Positions 34,297 through 44,161 are shown, numbered from the stretch's first letter. The stretch is DNA of 64,000 bases from Egicoccus halophilus (GCF_004300825.1 NZ_CP036250.1:3793001-3857000); one strand, 5' to 3'. Numbers and translations are program-made. The notes: a model not told the origin generated them from the sequence alone.

Positions 34297-36414
34297 TCAC
34301 GCCGACCGTTCCTCGCGGACCACCGTGGCGCCTCCGGCGGCGAGCGTCAGCGTCCCGCTCGGCCCACCGTCGGCGAGCAGGTCGGTACCGGGCACCGGCA
34401 GTTCGATCGTCACCTCGTCGGCGCCATGGTTGCACACCACCAACCAGGAGCGTCCGTCCCCGGCCCGGCGACGTCGCACCTCGACGCCGGCCGGCACGGC
34501 CACCGGCGGGCGGCAGCCGGCGCGCTCGGCGGCGGCCAGCAGCAGCCGGCCCGTCGTCTCGTCGTCGAACCGCGCGCCGAGGTAGTACGCCGCCCCCTCG
34601 CCGAAGGTGTGCACCGTTGCCGCGGGACGGCCCGCGAGCCAACCCTCGACGTGGGTGGCCAGCGCCTCGGCGCCGTGGAGCTCGATCGGCTCGCGCCACA
34701 GCGTCGCGGTCCCGGCCGACCCAGCGCCTGCGCCGGCCAGCTCGACCGCGATCTCGGCGCCGTCGGGCAGTGGGTCCACCTCGGGCACGCGGATGCCGAG
34801 CAGGTCGCGCAGCGGTGCCGGATAGCCCCCGAGGTGGATGCGGTCGTTGGCGTCGACGATGCCGGAGAACAACCCGACCACGACCACGCCGCCGCCCTCG
34901 GCGAACCGCTCGAGCCAGGCGGCGGTCTCCTCGCGGCACAGGTAGAGGTTGGGCAGCACCAGCAGCCGCACGCCGTCGAGGTCGTCACCCGGCCGCACGA
35001 TACGGCCGGCGAACCCGTGCTCCTCGAGCGGGCGGCGCAGCCAGCGCAGCTGGTCGGCCGCGCGCAGGCGGGCGCTGGGCTGGCTCGGCAACTCGAGCGC
35101 CCACCACGAGTCGAAGTCGACCACGTAGGCGACGTCGCTCTCGACCGCGGAGCCGGCCAGCTCGCGGACCTGCTGGAGCTCACCGCCGAGCGTCCGGATC
35201 TCGTCCCACGTGCGCGAGCCCTCCGTGCCGGCGTGGCCGACCATGCCGCTGTGGTACTTCTCCGCGCCGGCGCGCGAGGCGCGCCACTGGAAGTACATCA
35301 CCGCGTCGGCGCCGCGGGCGACCGCCTGCAGGCTCCAGCGGCGCATCGTGCCGGGCGACTTCATCGGGTTGACGTCGCGCCAGTTCACCGCGCTGGGCGC
35401 CTGCTCCATCAGCATCCACGGCCGTTCGCCACCGAGCCCGCGCATCAGGTCGTAGGCGGTGGCCGCGTCGACGTGCGTCCCGACCTCGTCCGCGGGGTCC
35501 GGATAGGAGTCGTAGGAGACGACGTCGAGGTGGGCGGCCCAGCGCCACCAGTCCTGCGCGGGGATGTCCGGGTGCGCGTTGGTCGTGATCGGCACCTGTG
35601 GTGCGTGCTCGTCGAGCACCGCACGTTCGGCGAGGTAGCACGACAGCAGCGCGTCGGAGGCGAAGCGGCGGTAGTCGAGCACCTGGGAGGGGTTGGGGAA
35701 CGTCGGCGCCACGCGTGGCGGCAGGATCTCCTCGAAGTCGCCGTAGCGCTGGGACCAGAAATCGGTGCCCCAGGCGTCGTTGAGGGTGTCGAGGTCGCCG
35801 TAGCGCTCGACCAGCCAGTGCCGGAACGCCCATGCGCAGCGGTCGCAGTAGCAGACCGCGACGTGGCAGCCGTACTCGTTGCCGATGTGCCACAGTCGCA
35901 GCGCGGGGTGGTCGGCGTAGCGCTGCGCCATCGCGGTCGCGAGCTCGGTGGCCGCCTCGCGGAAGCGCAGGCTCGACGGGCAGTAGTGCTGGCGCCCACC
36001 GGGCCACAGCGTCGTGCCCTCGCGGGTGACCGGCAGCGTGTCGGGGTGGCGGCGCGCGAGCCATGGCGGCGGACTGGCGGTCGCGGTGGCGAGGTCGACA
36101 CCGATGCCACCCTCGTGGAGCAGCTCGAGCACGCGGTCGAGCCAGTCGAAGCGCCACGTGTCGGGGGCGGGTTGCAGGTTGGCCCAGGAGAACACGCCGA
36201 CGGTGACGAGGTTGACGCCGGCCTCCTGCATCAGCGCGACGTCCTCCTTCCACACCGGCTCGGGCCACTGCTCGGGGTTGTAGTCCCCGCCGTAGGCGAA
36301 CCCACCCAACGCCCGGCCGAGCTCGCGGCCACCGTCGCGCCGTGTGGCCGGTGGCGGCGGCACGACGGCGGGCGCGGCTCCGGCGGCGGTCAACTGCGAG
36401 AGGTCGATCGTCAT
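34297..36414 (-). CDS. Beta-galactosidase, GH42 family
   Basis: A 705-residue enzyme. The GH42 barrel begins with GGDYNPEQWPE. The acid/base Glu is in WHIGNEYGC, the nucleophile Glu in LMEQAPSAVNW, and cysteines around CHVAVCYCDRC fit the structural zinc site of many GH42 enzymes. No signal peptide is present, so it cleaves galactosides after import. The start is the ATG in an ATGA overlap with the permease gene. It belongs to the importer operon and supplies galactose for the Leloir genes further right. Confidence 0.9.
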   Translation of the reverse strand: MTIDLSQLTAAGAAPAVVPPPPATRRDGGRELGRALGGFAYGGDYNPEQWPEPVWKEDVALMQEAGVNLVTVGVFSWANLQPAPDTWRFDWLDRVLELLHEGGIGVDLATATASPPPWLARRHPDTLPVTREGTTLWPGGRQHYCPSSLRFREAATELATAMAQRYADHPALRLWHIGNEYGCHVAVCYCDRCAWAFRHWLVERYGDLDTLNDAWGTDFWSQRYGDFEEILPPRVAPTFPNPSQVLDYRRFASDALLSCYLAERAVLDEHAPQVPITTNAHPDIPAQDWWRWAAHLDVVSYDSYPDPADEVGTHVDAATAYDLMRGLGGERPWMLMEQAPSAVNWRDVNPMKSPGTMRRWSLQAVARGADAVMYFQWRASRAGAEKYHSGMVGHAGTEGSRTWDEIRTLGGELQQVRELAGSAVESDVAYVVDFDSWWALELPSQPSARLRAADQLRWLRRPLEEHGFAGRIVRPGDDLDGVRLLVLPNLYLCREETAAWLERFAEGGGVVVVGLFSGIVDANDRIHLGGYPAPLRDLLGIRVPEVDPLPDGAEIAVELAGAGAGSAGTATLWREPIELHGAEALATHVEGWLAGRPAATVHTFGEGAAYYLGARFDDETTGRLLLAAAERAGCRPPVAVPAGVEVRRRRAGDGRSWLVVCNHGADEVTIELPVPGTDLLADGGPSGTLTLAAGGATVVREERSA

Positions 36415-37304
36415 CCGCGTACCGATCCGCCGAGCAGGCCGGCGATGAAGTGCTTCTGGAAGAACAGGAACACCACGACCACGGGCAGCACGGAGATCGC
36501 CGTGCCGACCATGACCTGTCCGTAGTCGATGCGCGACAGGCCGATGAGCGAGCTCAGCGCCACCGGGATCGTGTACATGTCGCCGGAGGTCAGCACCACC
36601 AGCGGCCACAGGAAGTTGTTCCACTGGAACATGAACAGGTAGATGACCAGCGCCGCGAGGCTCGGCCGGACCGCCGGCAGCACGATGCGGTAGAAGGTCC
36701 GCAGCTCGCCCGCGCCGTCGACCCGGGCGGCCTCGATCAGCTCGTCGGGGAACGACAGGAACGCCTGGCGCATCAGGAAGATGCCGAAGGCGTTGGCGAC
36801 GAACGGCAGGATCGCCGCCTGGTAGGTGTTGAGCCACCCCAGGTTCGCCATCAGCCGGAACAGTGGCACCAGCGTGACGTGGTAGGGGATCATCACCGTC
36901 ATCAGCACCAGCGCGAGCACGATCCCGCGCCCCTTGAAGCGGTGCTTGGCGAGCCCGTAGCCGCACATCGAGCACACCACGACGCCGATGGCGGTGAACG
37001 CGACCGCGATGATCAGCGAGTTGAGCGTCACCCGGGCGAAGCTCGTCGCCGCCTGCAGGTTGCTGAGGTTGGTGAGCAGGTTGTCGCCGGGCAGGAAGTT
37101 CGGTGGCCGGCTGAAGATGCCGCTGGTCGGGTGGGTCGAGGCGATCACGATCCACAGGAACGGCACGATCGAGACGATGGCGCCGATCAGCACCAGCACG
37201 TGCAGGCCGATCCGGCCGGCCAGTCGGCGCTGGCGACGCGACGCCGGCGGCGGGCCGGTCGGCGTGTCCGTGGCGGGCAGCGGGGTCTGCGGCGCGGCGC
37301 TCAT
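36411..37304 (-). CDS. Sugar ABC transporter permease (MalG type)
   Basis: A 297-residue inner-membrane permease with six helices and the cytoplasmic EAA loop EAARVDGAGELRTFYRIVLP near residue 190, which contacts the ATPase. The N-terminus has a short cytoplasmic tail before the first helix, typical of CUT1 MalG subunits. It is coupled at both ends by 4-base overlaps to the other permease and to the beta-galactosidase. Substrate is inferred to be a galactoside from the operon. Confidence 0.88.
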   Translation of the reverse strand: MSAAPQTPLPATDTPTGPPPASRRQRRLAGRIGLHVLVLIGAIVSIVPFLWIVIASTHPTSGIFSRPPNFLPGDNLLTNLSNLQAATSFARVTLNSLIIAVAFTAIGVVVCSMCGYGLAKHRFKGRGIVLALVLMTVMIPYHVTLVPLFRLMANLGWLNTYQAAILPFVANAFGIFLMRQAFLSFPDELIEAARVDGAGELRTFYRIVLPAVRPSLAALVIYLFMFQWNNFLWPLVVLTSGDMYTIPVALSSLIGLSRIDYGQVMVGTAISVLPVVVVFLFFQKHFIAGLLGGSVRG

Positions 37305-38254
37305 GTGACGTCCCCTCGGCCGAGGAACTTGAACTGCAGGAACGAGAGGATCCCCACGAACAACACGATCACGTAGGCGATGGCGGACGCGTAGCCGAAG
37401 TTCAGGCTCTGGAACGCCTGCTGGTAGAGGTAGAGCACCAGCGTCAGCGTGGCGTTGGACGGGCCACCACCGGTGAGCACGAACGGCTCGTCGAACAGCT
37501 GCAGCGTGCCGATGGTGGACAGCACGGCGCAGAACAGGATGATCGGCCGCATCAGCGGCAGGGTGATGCGGAAGAAGATGTCGACCGGGCCGGCGCCGTC
37601 GGTGCGGGCGGCCTCGTAGACGTCCTGCGAGATGCCCTGCAGGCCCGCGAGCAGGATCACCATGTTGAAGCCGGTCCAGCGCCAGGTCATCGACGCGATC
37701 ATGGCGAACCGGGCGTTCCAGCCGCGGTTGAGCCAGTCGACCTCCGGCAGGCCGACGGCACCGAGGAACTGGTTGACCAGTCCGGCGTCGGTGTTGAGCA
37801 GGATCCGGAACACGATCGCATAGGCGACCAGCGAGACCAGCGCCGGCAGGAAGTAGATCACCCGGAAGGTGCCACGTGCCTTGATCAGGCTCGAGTTGAG
37901 CATGACGGCCAGCAGCATGGCCAGGACGAGCATCACCGGGACCTGCACGAACAGCACCAGCATCGTGTTGAACAGCGCCCGCCGGAAGATCGGGTCACCG
38001 GCCAGGCGGGCGTAGTTGTCGATGCCCGCGAAGACCATCTCGCCGGCTTCCCGGGTCTGGAAGCTCATGATGAAGCTGGCGATGATCGGGTACGCGAAGA
38101 AGATCGCGAAGAACACCGCGGCCGGGCCGACGAAGATCCACCCGCTGGGCAGCTGTCGACGGCGACGGCCGGACGTCCCGGTCCCGGCAGGATCGTCCTG
38201 CTCGGGACCGGGCACGGCCGCGCGACGCGACACACGGTCGACGGACGAGCTCAT
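37301..38254 (-). CDS. Sugar ABC transporter permease (MalF type)
   Basis: A 317-residue permease with a charged 45-residue cytoplasmic N-terminus, six helices and the EAA loop EAARTDGAGPVDIFFRITLP near residue 210. The ATG at 38254 follows AGGGGAGCAG and is preferred to an in-frame ATG 42 bases upstream, which would run into the end of the binding-protein gene. It is overlapped by the MalG-type gene. No ATPase gene lies in this operon. Confidence 0.87.
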   Translation of the reverse strand: MSSSVDRVSRRAAVPGPEQDDPAGTGTSGRRRRQLPSGWIFVGPAAVFFAIFFAYPIIASFIMSFQTREAGEMVFAGIDNYARLAGDPIFRRALFNTMLVLFVQVPVMLVLAMLLAVMLNSSLIKARGTFRVIYFLPALVSLVAYAIVFRILLNTDAGLVNQFLGAVGLPEVDWLNRGWNARFAMIASMTWRWTGFNMVILLAGLQGISQDVYEAARTDGAGPVDIFFRITLPLMRPIILFCAVLSTIGTLQLFDEPFVLTGGGPSNATLTLVLYLYQQAFQSLNFGYASAIAYVIVLFVGILSFLQFKFLGRGDVT

Positions 38255-38292
38255 CTGCTCCCCTTTCGCCGGGGTCGCGTCGCGCGAGGCCA

Positions 38293-39615
38293 TCACTCGG
38301 CGACGTCGCGGCCGGTCTGGCTGGCGATCAGCTCGGCGGCCTCCTGCAGTCGGGTCTCCGGGTCGGCGCCCTCGAGCAGGATGTCGGCCTGGGCGTTGAT
38401 GACGATCTCCTGGGCCTCGGAGAAGTCCTCGGTGTAGTTGACCTCCGGGATGTCCTCGACCGTGTCGGCGAACAGCTCGAAGATCGGCTCGCCACCGAAC
38501 AGCTCACGCGGCTCGGAGAACACCGGCTCGTCGTAGCTCGGCAGGTAGGACGGGAACAGGCCCCACTCGTCGAGCATGTAGGCCTGGTTCTCCGCGTCGA
38601 GCAGCGCGAACTCGACGAAGCGCCACGCGGCCTCCTGGTTCTCCGACGCCGCGGGGACCGCCAGCGTCGAACCACCGAGGTTGGACGCGCGGTTGCCGCC
38701 GGCCTCGGGTGCCGGCAGTTCGAACACGCCCCACTGGCCGGCCATGTCCGACGCCTCGTCCTCGAGCGTGCCGCTCCACCACACGCCGTTGGGCTGGCTG
38801 GCGACCTCACCGGAGATGTTGGCGGTCACCAGGCCGTCCCAGCCGGCGTCGTTGGAGACCAGACCGGCCTCCGCCAGGTCCTGCAGGAACGTCATCGTGC
38901 GCACGGCCTCGTCGGAGGCCACGGCGACGTCGCCGTTCTCGTCGAAGTAGAAGCTGCCCTGCTGCTGGGTGAAGGTGCGGAACATGCCGTCGTCGCTGGG
39001 CATGTCGATCGACAGCAGCGGCGTGCCGGTGGCCTCCAGGATCTGCTCACCGGCCGCGAGGTAGTCGTCCCAGGTCTCGATCGAGTCGGCGTCGACGCCG
39101 GCTTCCTCGAACAGGTCGGTGCGGTAGAAGACCGCAGCCGGGCCACCGTCCCAGGGGATGCTGAACAGCTCGCCGTCCGGGCCCTCGGACTGCGGCAGCT
39201 GCGACGGGCTGAGGTCGTCGACGTGCTCGTCGGCGCCGAGCGGGCCGAGGTCCACGAAGCCCTGCGGGTGGGCGTTGACGAACGTCGGCATGCGGTCGGT
39301 CTCGATCGCGACCACGTCGGGCAGTCCGGTCCCGGCCTCGAGGCCGACCGTCAGCCGGTCGTAGACGTCGAGCCGACCGATGTCCTCCACCGTGACCTGC
39401 ACGTTGGGGTACTCCTCGTTGAACGCCGGGACGAGCCCGTCGAGGGCACCCGCTGCGACGTTCCACGCCCAGACGGTGATGTTCGCCTCGAGGTCCTCCG
39501 CGGGGGTGTCCGCGGTCTCGATCTGTTCACCGCCGTCGCCCCCGTTGCCGCACGCGGCGGCGACCAGCGCGGTCGCCGCCAGCAGCGCATATCGACGCCG
39601 TCGATGCATGCTCAT
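38293..39615 (-). CDS. Sugar-binding lipoprotein of an ABC importer
   Basis: A 440-residue extracellular solute-binding protein of family 1. The signal peptide ends in a lipobox (LVAAAC), followed by a Gly- and acid-rich linker and a periplasmic-binding-protein fold with ITVWAWN and PDVVAIETDRMP. The ATG at 39615 follows GAGAAGG; longer in-frame readings lack a signal peptide. It is the first gene of the importer operon and divergent from galT, so both promoters share the 300-base gap. Confidence 0.87.
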   Translation of the reverse strand: MSMHRRRRYALLAATALVAAACGNGGDGGEQIETADTPAEDLEANITVWAWNVAAGALDGLVPAFNEEYPNVQVTVEDIGRLDVYDRLTVGLEAGTGLPDVVAIETDRMPTFVNAHPQGFVDLGPLGADEHVDDLSPSQLPQSEGPDGELFSIPWDGGPAAVFYRTDLFEEAGVDADSIETWDDYLAAGEQILEATGTPLLSIDMPSDDGMFRTFTQQQGSFYFDENGDVAVASDEAVRTMTFLQDLAEAGLVSNDAGWDGLVTANISGEVASQPNGVWWSGTLEDEASDMAGQWGVFELPAPEAGGNRASNLGGSTLAVPAASENQEAAWRFVEFALLDAENQAYMLDEWGLFPSYLPSYDEPVFSEPRELFGGEPIFELFADTVEDIPEVNYTEDFSEAQEIVINAQADILLEGADPETRLQEAAELIASQTGRDVAE

Positions 39616-39916
39616 GACCTTCTCCCTGTCGATGGCCCGCCGGGTCCGAGACCTGGCGGCGCGGCGCGCGCGTCGGCGACCGCTTGCCGCCACCGTCGCA
39701 CTTGCGGTGGCGAAAGTCAACACGAACGAACAAGTTCCGACATCCAACCGCTAGGATGACCCCACAAGCCGAACAGATACCGAACAGTTCACTCGGGTGG
39801 CACGGTGCGCCCGCTGCAATGCGCAAGCGTTGACAAGGAATCGAAAGTCATCGTAGCGTCCCGCCGCAGTGTCCTCCCGCCCGGCGACGTCGGTGCGGAC
39901 GTCAGGAGCGTGCACC
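39616..39916. promoter_or_regulatory. Divergent promoter region between the importer operon and galT
   Basis: About 300 bases without a gene. CGAAAGTCA occurs twice (39711-39719 and 39842-39850), and a CGAACGAAC stretch lies between them. A TTGACA at 39830-39835 facing galT and a minus-strand TTGACT covering 39715-39720 facing the binding-protein gene are plausible -35 elements overlapping these repeats, but the -10 elements are weak. CGAAA-type repeats suit DeoR/GlpR operators, and two DeoR-type regulators flank the locus. Confidence 0.45.
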
Positions 39917-41116
39917 ATGGCAGCACCATCGACCGGCACCCGGCGTCCGATCCGCCTGCTCGACCGACGGGTGCTCGAGCATCCGGGCGGTCGACGCCTG
40001 TACGTCTACGGCGAGCTGCGCGGCCAGTTGCCGACCGACGGCGCCCGGAGCGAGCCCCCGCCGCAGTTGCACCGTCGCCTCGACCCGCTGACCGGCACCT
40101 GGGTCGCGGTCTCCCCGGCCCGCAACGCGCGCCCGCAGACGCCGCCGCGACCCGGCAGCGCCGACGCACCCGACGGTGCCGTCGACACCCCCGACGAGGG
40201 CCCGTCGTGTCCGCTGTGCCCCGGCGGACCGGAGCTGCCCTTCTCCTACGAGGCCGCGGTGTTCGAGAACCGCTTCCCGTCGCTGATGGCACACCCACCG
40301 GCACCTCCGGCTGCCGAGGACGCGCTGATCGCCCCGACCGCCCCGTCCTCGGGGCGCTGCGAGGTGGTGCTCTACACCGAACAGCACGTGGGCTCGCTGG
40401 CGACGCTCGCGCCCGCCCAGGTCGCCGAGGTCGTCGCCGTTTGGACCGACCGCAGCAACGACCTGTGGGCCCAGGCGGACGTGGCGGACGTGCTGATCTT
40501 CGAGAACCGGGGTGAGGGCGTCGGCGCGACGCTCTCGCACCCGCACGGTCAGATCTACGCCTTCGACCACCTGCCGCCGCAGATCGCCCTGCGCGCCCGG
40601 CGTCACCGCGAGCACCGGGCCCGGCACGACGACTGCCTCGGCTGCCGGGTCGTCGCGGCCGACGACGGCGCCGCCGAGCGGCAGGTCGCGGCCAACGACA
40701 GCTTCACCGTCGCCGTGCCCTTCGCTCCGCGGTGGCCCTACGAGGTGCACGTGCGCGCCCGGCGGCACGGCGCTGGGCGCCTGGGAGACCTCACCGGCGA
40801 CGAGCAGCGCGACCTCGCCGCGGCGCTGCGCGACCTCGTGCTGCGCTACGACCGGTTGTTCGACCACGACCTTCCCTACATGATGGTCGCCCACGAGGCG
40901 CCGCACGAGCAGCCGGACTGGCACCTGTCGTTCGAGTTCTTCCCACCCCACCGCGGCCCCGACAAGCTCAAGGTCCGCGCCTCGGTCGAGACGGCCACGG
41001 GCCTGTTCATCAACGACACCCTGCCCGAGACCACGGCTGCCGGCCTGCGCGAGACCCACCCGCCGCACACCGACTGGCGCGAGGTCGTCGTGCCGTCCGT
41101 CCGCCAGGTCGACTAG
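39917..41116 (+). CDS. galT: Galactose-1-phosphate uridylyltransferase
   Basis: A 399-residue enzyme with the active-site SHPHGQIYAF (His-Pro-His) near residue 211 and Cys pairs (CPLCPGG, CLGC) that may bind zinc. It swaps UMP between UDP-glucose and galactose-1-phosphate in the Leloir pathway. The ATG at 39917 follows AGGAG by eight bases; a longer in-frame GTG start at 39869 is possible but lacks such a site. It is convergent with galK and divergent from the importer. Confidence 0.9.
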   Translation: MAAPSTGTRRPIRLLDRRVLEHPGGRRLYVYGELRGQLPTDGARSEPPPQLHRRLDPLTGTWVAVSPARNARPQTPPRPGSADAPDGAVDTPDEGPSCPLCPGGPELPFSYEAAVFENRFPSLMAHPPAPPAAEDALIAPTAPSSGRCEVVLYTEQHVGSLATLAPAQVAEVVAVWTDRSNDLWAQADVADVLIFENRGEGVGATLSHPHGQIYAFDHLPPQIALRARRHREHRARHDDCLGCRVVAADDGAAERQVAANDSFTVAVPFAPRWPYEVHVRARRHGAGRLGDLTGDEQRDLAAALRDLVLRYDRLFDHDLPYMMVAHEAPHEQPDWHLSFEFFPPHRGPDKLKVRASVETATGLFINDTLPETTAAGLRETHPPHTDWREVVVPSVRQVD

Positions 41117-41176
41117 GCCCGCCGTCGACGCGCTGCCCGCGGCCAGGGCCGCTCCACGCGCTCGGGCGGCGCTCGC

Positions 41177-42259
41177 TCAGTCGGACAGACGGCGCGCACC
41201 GTCGGCGACGCGGCAGCGGTGCAGTCGCAGCGCGTGCTGCGGGTACTCGGCGCCGTAGCCGTCCCGGATGGCGGCCTCGACGGCGGCGACGCGGTCCTCG
41301 CGCACCAGCGCGACGATCGCGCCCCCGAACCCGCCGCCGGTCATGCGGGCCGCCGTGGCCCCACCGCCGCGGGCGAGCTGAACGAGTCGGTCCAGTTCGG
41401 GGATGGTGACCTCGTAGTCGTCGCGCAGGCTCGCGTGCCCGGCGGCGAACAGCAGGCCGAGATCCTCGAGGCGGCCGTCGCGCAGCGCCGCCTCGGTCTG
41501 CCGGACCCGCTCGTTCTCCGTGACGACGTGCCGCAGGCGGCGGGCCGGCACGTCGGGCAACCCGGCCAGCAGCTCGTCGAGGTCCTCGACGTCGACCGTG
41601 GCGGGGTTGCGGCCCGCGAGCACCGGCAGCGCGGCAGCGAGCTCCTCGGCACGCTGCGCGTACCCGGAGGTCTCGAGCTGGCGGCGCACGCCGGAGTCGG
41701 CCACGAGCAGGACGTGGTCGGAGGGCAGCGGCACGTGGCGGTACGCGAGGCTGCCGCAGTCGAGCAGCACCGCATGGTCGGCCCGGCCGAGGACCGAGGC
41801 GGCCTGGTCCATGATCCCCGACGGCACGCCGACGGCCCGCCGCTCGGCCCGGCGGCCCAGCGCCGCGAGCTCCAGCGGCGGCAGTTCGAATCCGGCGGCG
41901 TGGCACAGTCCGAGCGCCAGCACCACCTCCAGCGCCGCGGACGACGACAGTCCGGCACCCTGCGGCAGGTCGCTGCGCAGCTCGCCGCGCATGCCGACCG
42001 CCGGACGCCCGAGCGCGTCGAGCTCGCCCGCCACGGCGGCCACGAAGCGGCCCCAGCCGGCCTGCGGGGCGCGACTGCCGTCGGCCGGCACCGCGACCGT
42101 TCCCGCGGCGTCCGCCGACGTCAGTTCGATGGCGTCCCCGCCGATCTCGACCTCCAGGGTGACCCCACGGTCGATCGCCACCGGCAGGACCAGGCCGTCG
42201 GTGTGATCGGTGTGTTCACCGATGAGGTTGGCCCGACCGGGAGCGTGGAAACGTGGCAC
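41177..42259 (-). CDS. galK: Galactokinase
   Basis: A 360-residue GHMP kinase. APGRANLIGEHTDHTDG at the N-terminus is the galactokinase signature. The ATP loop LPQGAGLSSSAALEV lies near residue 105, and MTGGGFGGAIVALV near 310 completes the fold. It phosphorylates galactose from ATP. Translation begins at GTG 42259, with GAGAGGG eight bases upstream; longer in-frame readings run across the divergent galE promoter. It is divergent from galE and convergent with galT. Confidence 0.9.
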   Translation of the reverse strand: MPRFHAPGRANLIGEHTDHTDGLVLPVAIDRGVTLEVEIGGDAIELTSADAAGTVAVPADGSRAPQAGWGRFVAAVAGELDALGRPAVGMRGELRSDLPQGAGLSSSAALEVVLALGLCHAAGFELPPLELAALGRRAERRAVGVPSGIMDQAASVLGRADHAVLLDCGSLAYRHVPLPSDHVLLVADSGVRRQLETSGYAQRAEELAAALPVLAGRNPATVDVEDLDELLAGLPDVPARRLRHVVTENERVRQTEAALRDGRLEDLGLLFAAGHASLRDDYEVTIPELDRLVQLARGGGATAARMTGGGFGGAIVALVREDRVAAVEAAIRDGYGAEYPQHALRLHRCRVADGARRLSD

Positions 42260-42365
42260 GGAGGCGCCCTCTCGTGTGACAGGATGTGCGAAAGCCGAAG
42301 CGAAGCTCGAGCCGAGAACCGAACTTCGATCGAAGCCTAGGGCAAGAAACCGAAAGGAACGTCTC
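42260..42365. promoter_or_regulatory. galK-galE divergent promoter with CGAAA-type repeats
   Basis: The short gap holds CGAAAG near 42289, several GAAG/CGAAG steps, the perfect palindrome TTCGATCGAA at 42325-42334, and CCGAAAGGAAC just before galE. The same CGAAAG core appears in the importer-galT gap, which points to a common DeoR-family regulator. Confidence 0.45.
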
Positions 42366-43331
42366 GTGCGGGTCCTCGTCACCGGCGGTGCCGGGTTCAT
42401 CGGTGCCACGACCGCGGCGGCGCTGGTCGACGCCGGCCACGACGTCACGGTCGTCGACGACCTCTCCACCGGCCACCAGGACGCCGTACCCGCCGAGGCC
42501 ACGTTCGTGCGCGCCGACGTCACCGACGCCGACGCGCTCACGCCGGTCGTCGCCGACGGCCGGTTCGACGCGTGCCTGCACTTCGCGGCGCTGATCGAGG
42601 CCGGCGAGTCGATGCGCGCGCCCGAACGGTTCTTCACCGTCAACACCGCCGGGTCCGCGACGCTGCTGCGCGTCCTGATCGAGCACGGCGTCGAGCGGTT
42701 CGTGCTGTCCTCGACGGCCGCGGTCTACGGCGAACCCGAGCGCACTCCCATCGACGAGGACGACGCGCTGGCGCCGACCAACGCCTACGGCGAGTCGAAG
42801 CTGCTCGTCGAACGCATGCTGGCCTGGCACCACCGCATCCACGGCCTGCGGACCGCGAGCCTGCGCTACTTCAACGCCGCGGGGGCCACGCCCGGTCGAC
42901 CCGAGCGCCACGACCCCGAGAGCCACCTCATCCCCCTCGTGCTCCAGGTCGCCGCCGGCAGCCGGGAGCAGATCGCCGTCTTCGGCACCGACTACCCCAC
43001 GCCGGACGGCACGGCCGTGCGCGACTACGTCCACGTCGCCGACCTCGCCGACGCCCACGTCCGTGCGGTCGAGGCGCTGGCCGACCATCCGCACCTGACG
43101 CTCAACCTCGGCAACGGACGCGGCTTCAGCGTGCGCGAGGTGGTCGAGGCCGCCCGCGAGGTGACCGGACACCCCATCCCGGCCCAGGAGGCGCCACGCC
43201 GCAGCGGTGACCCGGCGACGTTGGTCGCCTCCTCGCGCCGGGCGGCCGACGTGCTGGGATGGCGACCCCGACACACCGACCTGCACCAGATCGTCGCCGA
43301 CGCGTGGCGCGAAGGTTCCGCGCCAGCCTGA
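42366..43331 (+). CDS. galE: UDP-glucose 4-epimerase
   Basis: A 321-residue extended short-chain dehydrogenase. The NAD-binding GGAGFIGAT starts at residue 7, the catalytic Ser lies in SSTAAVYG, and Tyr/Lys are in AYGESK near residue 145. RYFNAAGA and the C-terminal substrate region fit GalE. It interconverts UDP-galactose and UDP-glucose, closing the Leloir cycle. The GTG at 42366 lies after AAAGGA and yields the expected short N-terminus. It is followed 38 bases later by a DeoR-type regulator in the same direction. Confidence 0.9.
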   Translation: MRVLVTGGAGFIGATTAAALVDAGHDVTVVDDLSTGHQDAVPAEATFVRADVTDADALTPVVADGRFDACLHFAALIEAGESMRAPERFFTVNTAGSATLLRVLIEHGVERFVLSSTAAVYGEPERTPIDEDDALAPTNAYGESKLLVERMLAWHHRIHGLRTASLRYFNAAGATPGRPERHDPESHLIPLVLQVAAGSREQIAVFGTDYPTPDGTAVRDYVHVADLADAHVRAVEALADHPHLTLNLGNGRGFSVREVVEAAREVTGHPIPAQEAPRRSGDPATLVASSRRAADVLGWRPRHTDLHQIVADAWREGSAPA

Positions 43332-43369
43332 GCGACCGTCCGACGCGCCGCACAAAGGCTCCGACCCGC

Positions 43370-44161
43370 ATGCCCGACGCCGCCCCGATCCCCGCCCGGA
43401 TCCGTCGCGACCGCATGCTCTCCCTCGTGCGCGAGCGGGAGTTCGTACGCGTCGCCGAGCTCGCCGAACGCTTCGAGGTCTCCGAGGTGACCGTGCGCAC
43501 CGACCTCGACGCGCTGGCCGACCGCGGCCTGCTGCGGCGGGTGCGCGGCGGTGCGGTGCCGGGCACCGGTCCGCTCGTCGAGCGACGCTTCGAGGAGTCG
43601 ACCGTCGCCGCCGCCGCCGAGAAGCGCGACATCGCCCGGGCCGCGGCCGCGATGGTGCAGTCGGGTGAGACCGTGATCCTCGACGTCGGGACCACCACGA
43701 CGGCGATCGCCCAGGAGCTCGCCCGCCGCGACGACCTGCACGACGTCACCGTGTTCACCAGTTCGCTGACGATCGCGATGGCGCTGGAGGCGGCGACGCC
43801 CGGGTTCACCGTGGTCGTCACCGGTGGCACGCTGCGGCCGGCGCAGCACTCACTGGTCGAACCGCTGGCCGGCCTGGTGCTGGCGCAGATCCGGGCCGGC
43901 ATCGCCTTCCTCGGCTGCAACGGCGTGGACGTGCGCGGCGGGGTCACCAACGTCAACCTGCCCGAGACGCAGGTCAAGAAGCTGATCCTGCAGGCGGCCC
44001 AGCGGCGGGTGATCTGCGCCGACCACACCAAGCTCGGCGCGGTCGCGCTCGCCCACGTCTGCTCGCTCGACGAGGTCGACCTGCTGCTCACCGACCGCGC
44101 GGCCGACCCGGAGCTGCTCGACGAGCTGCGCGAGACCGGGCTGACCATCCAGCTGGCCTGA
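43370..44161 (+). CDS. DeoR/GlpR-family transcriptional regulator
   Basis: A 263-residue regulator with the HTH VRVAELAERFEVSEVTVRTDL and the sensing domain motifs DVGTTTTAIAQEL and ADHTKLG. It is the second DeoR-type protein in the galactose locus, here downstream of galE. It could control galK, galE and galT, while the first controls the importer, or the two could share sites. The ATG follows AAAGG at a rather long distance; it is chosen because the HTH then has the usual N-terminal offset. Confidence 0.85.
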   Translation: MPDAAPIPARIRRDRMLSLVREREFVRVAELAERFEVSEVTVRTDLDALADRGLLRRVRGGAVPGTGPLVERRFEESTVAAAAEKRDIARAAAAMVQSGETVILDVGTTTTAIAQELARRDDLHDVTVFTSSLTIAMALEAATPGFTVVVTGGTLRPAQHSLVEPLAGLVLAQIRAGIAFLGCNGVDVRGGVTNVNLPETQVKKLILQAAQRRVICADHTKLGAVALAHVCSLDEVDLLLTDRAADPELLDELRETGLTIQLA

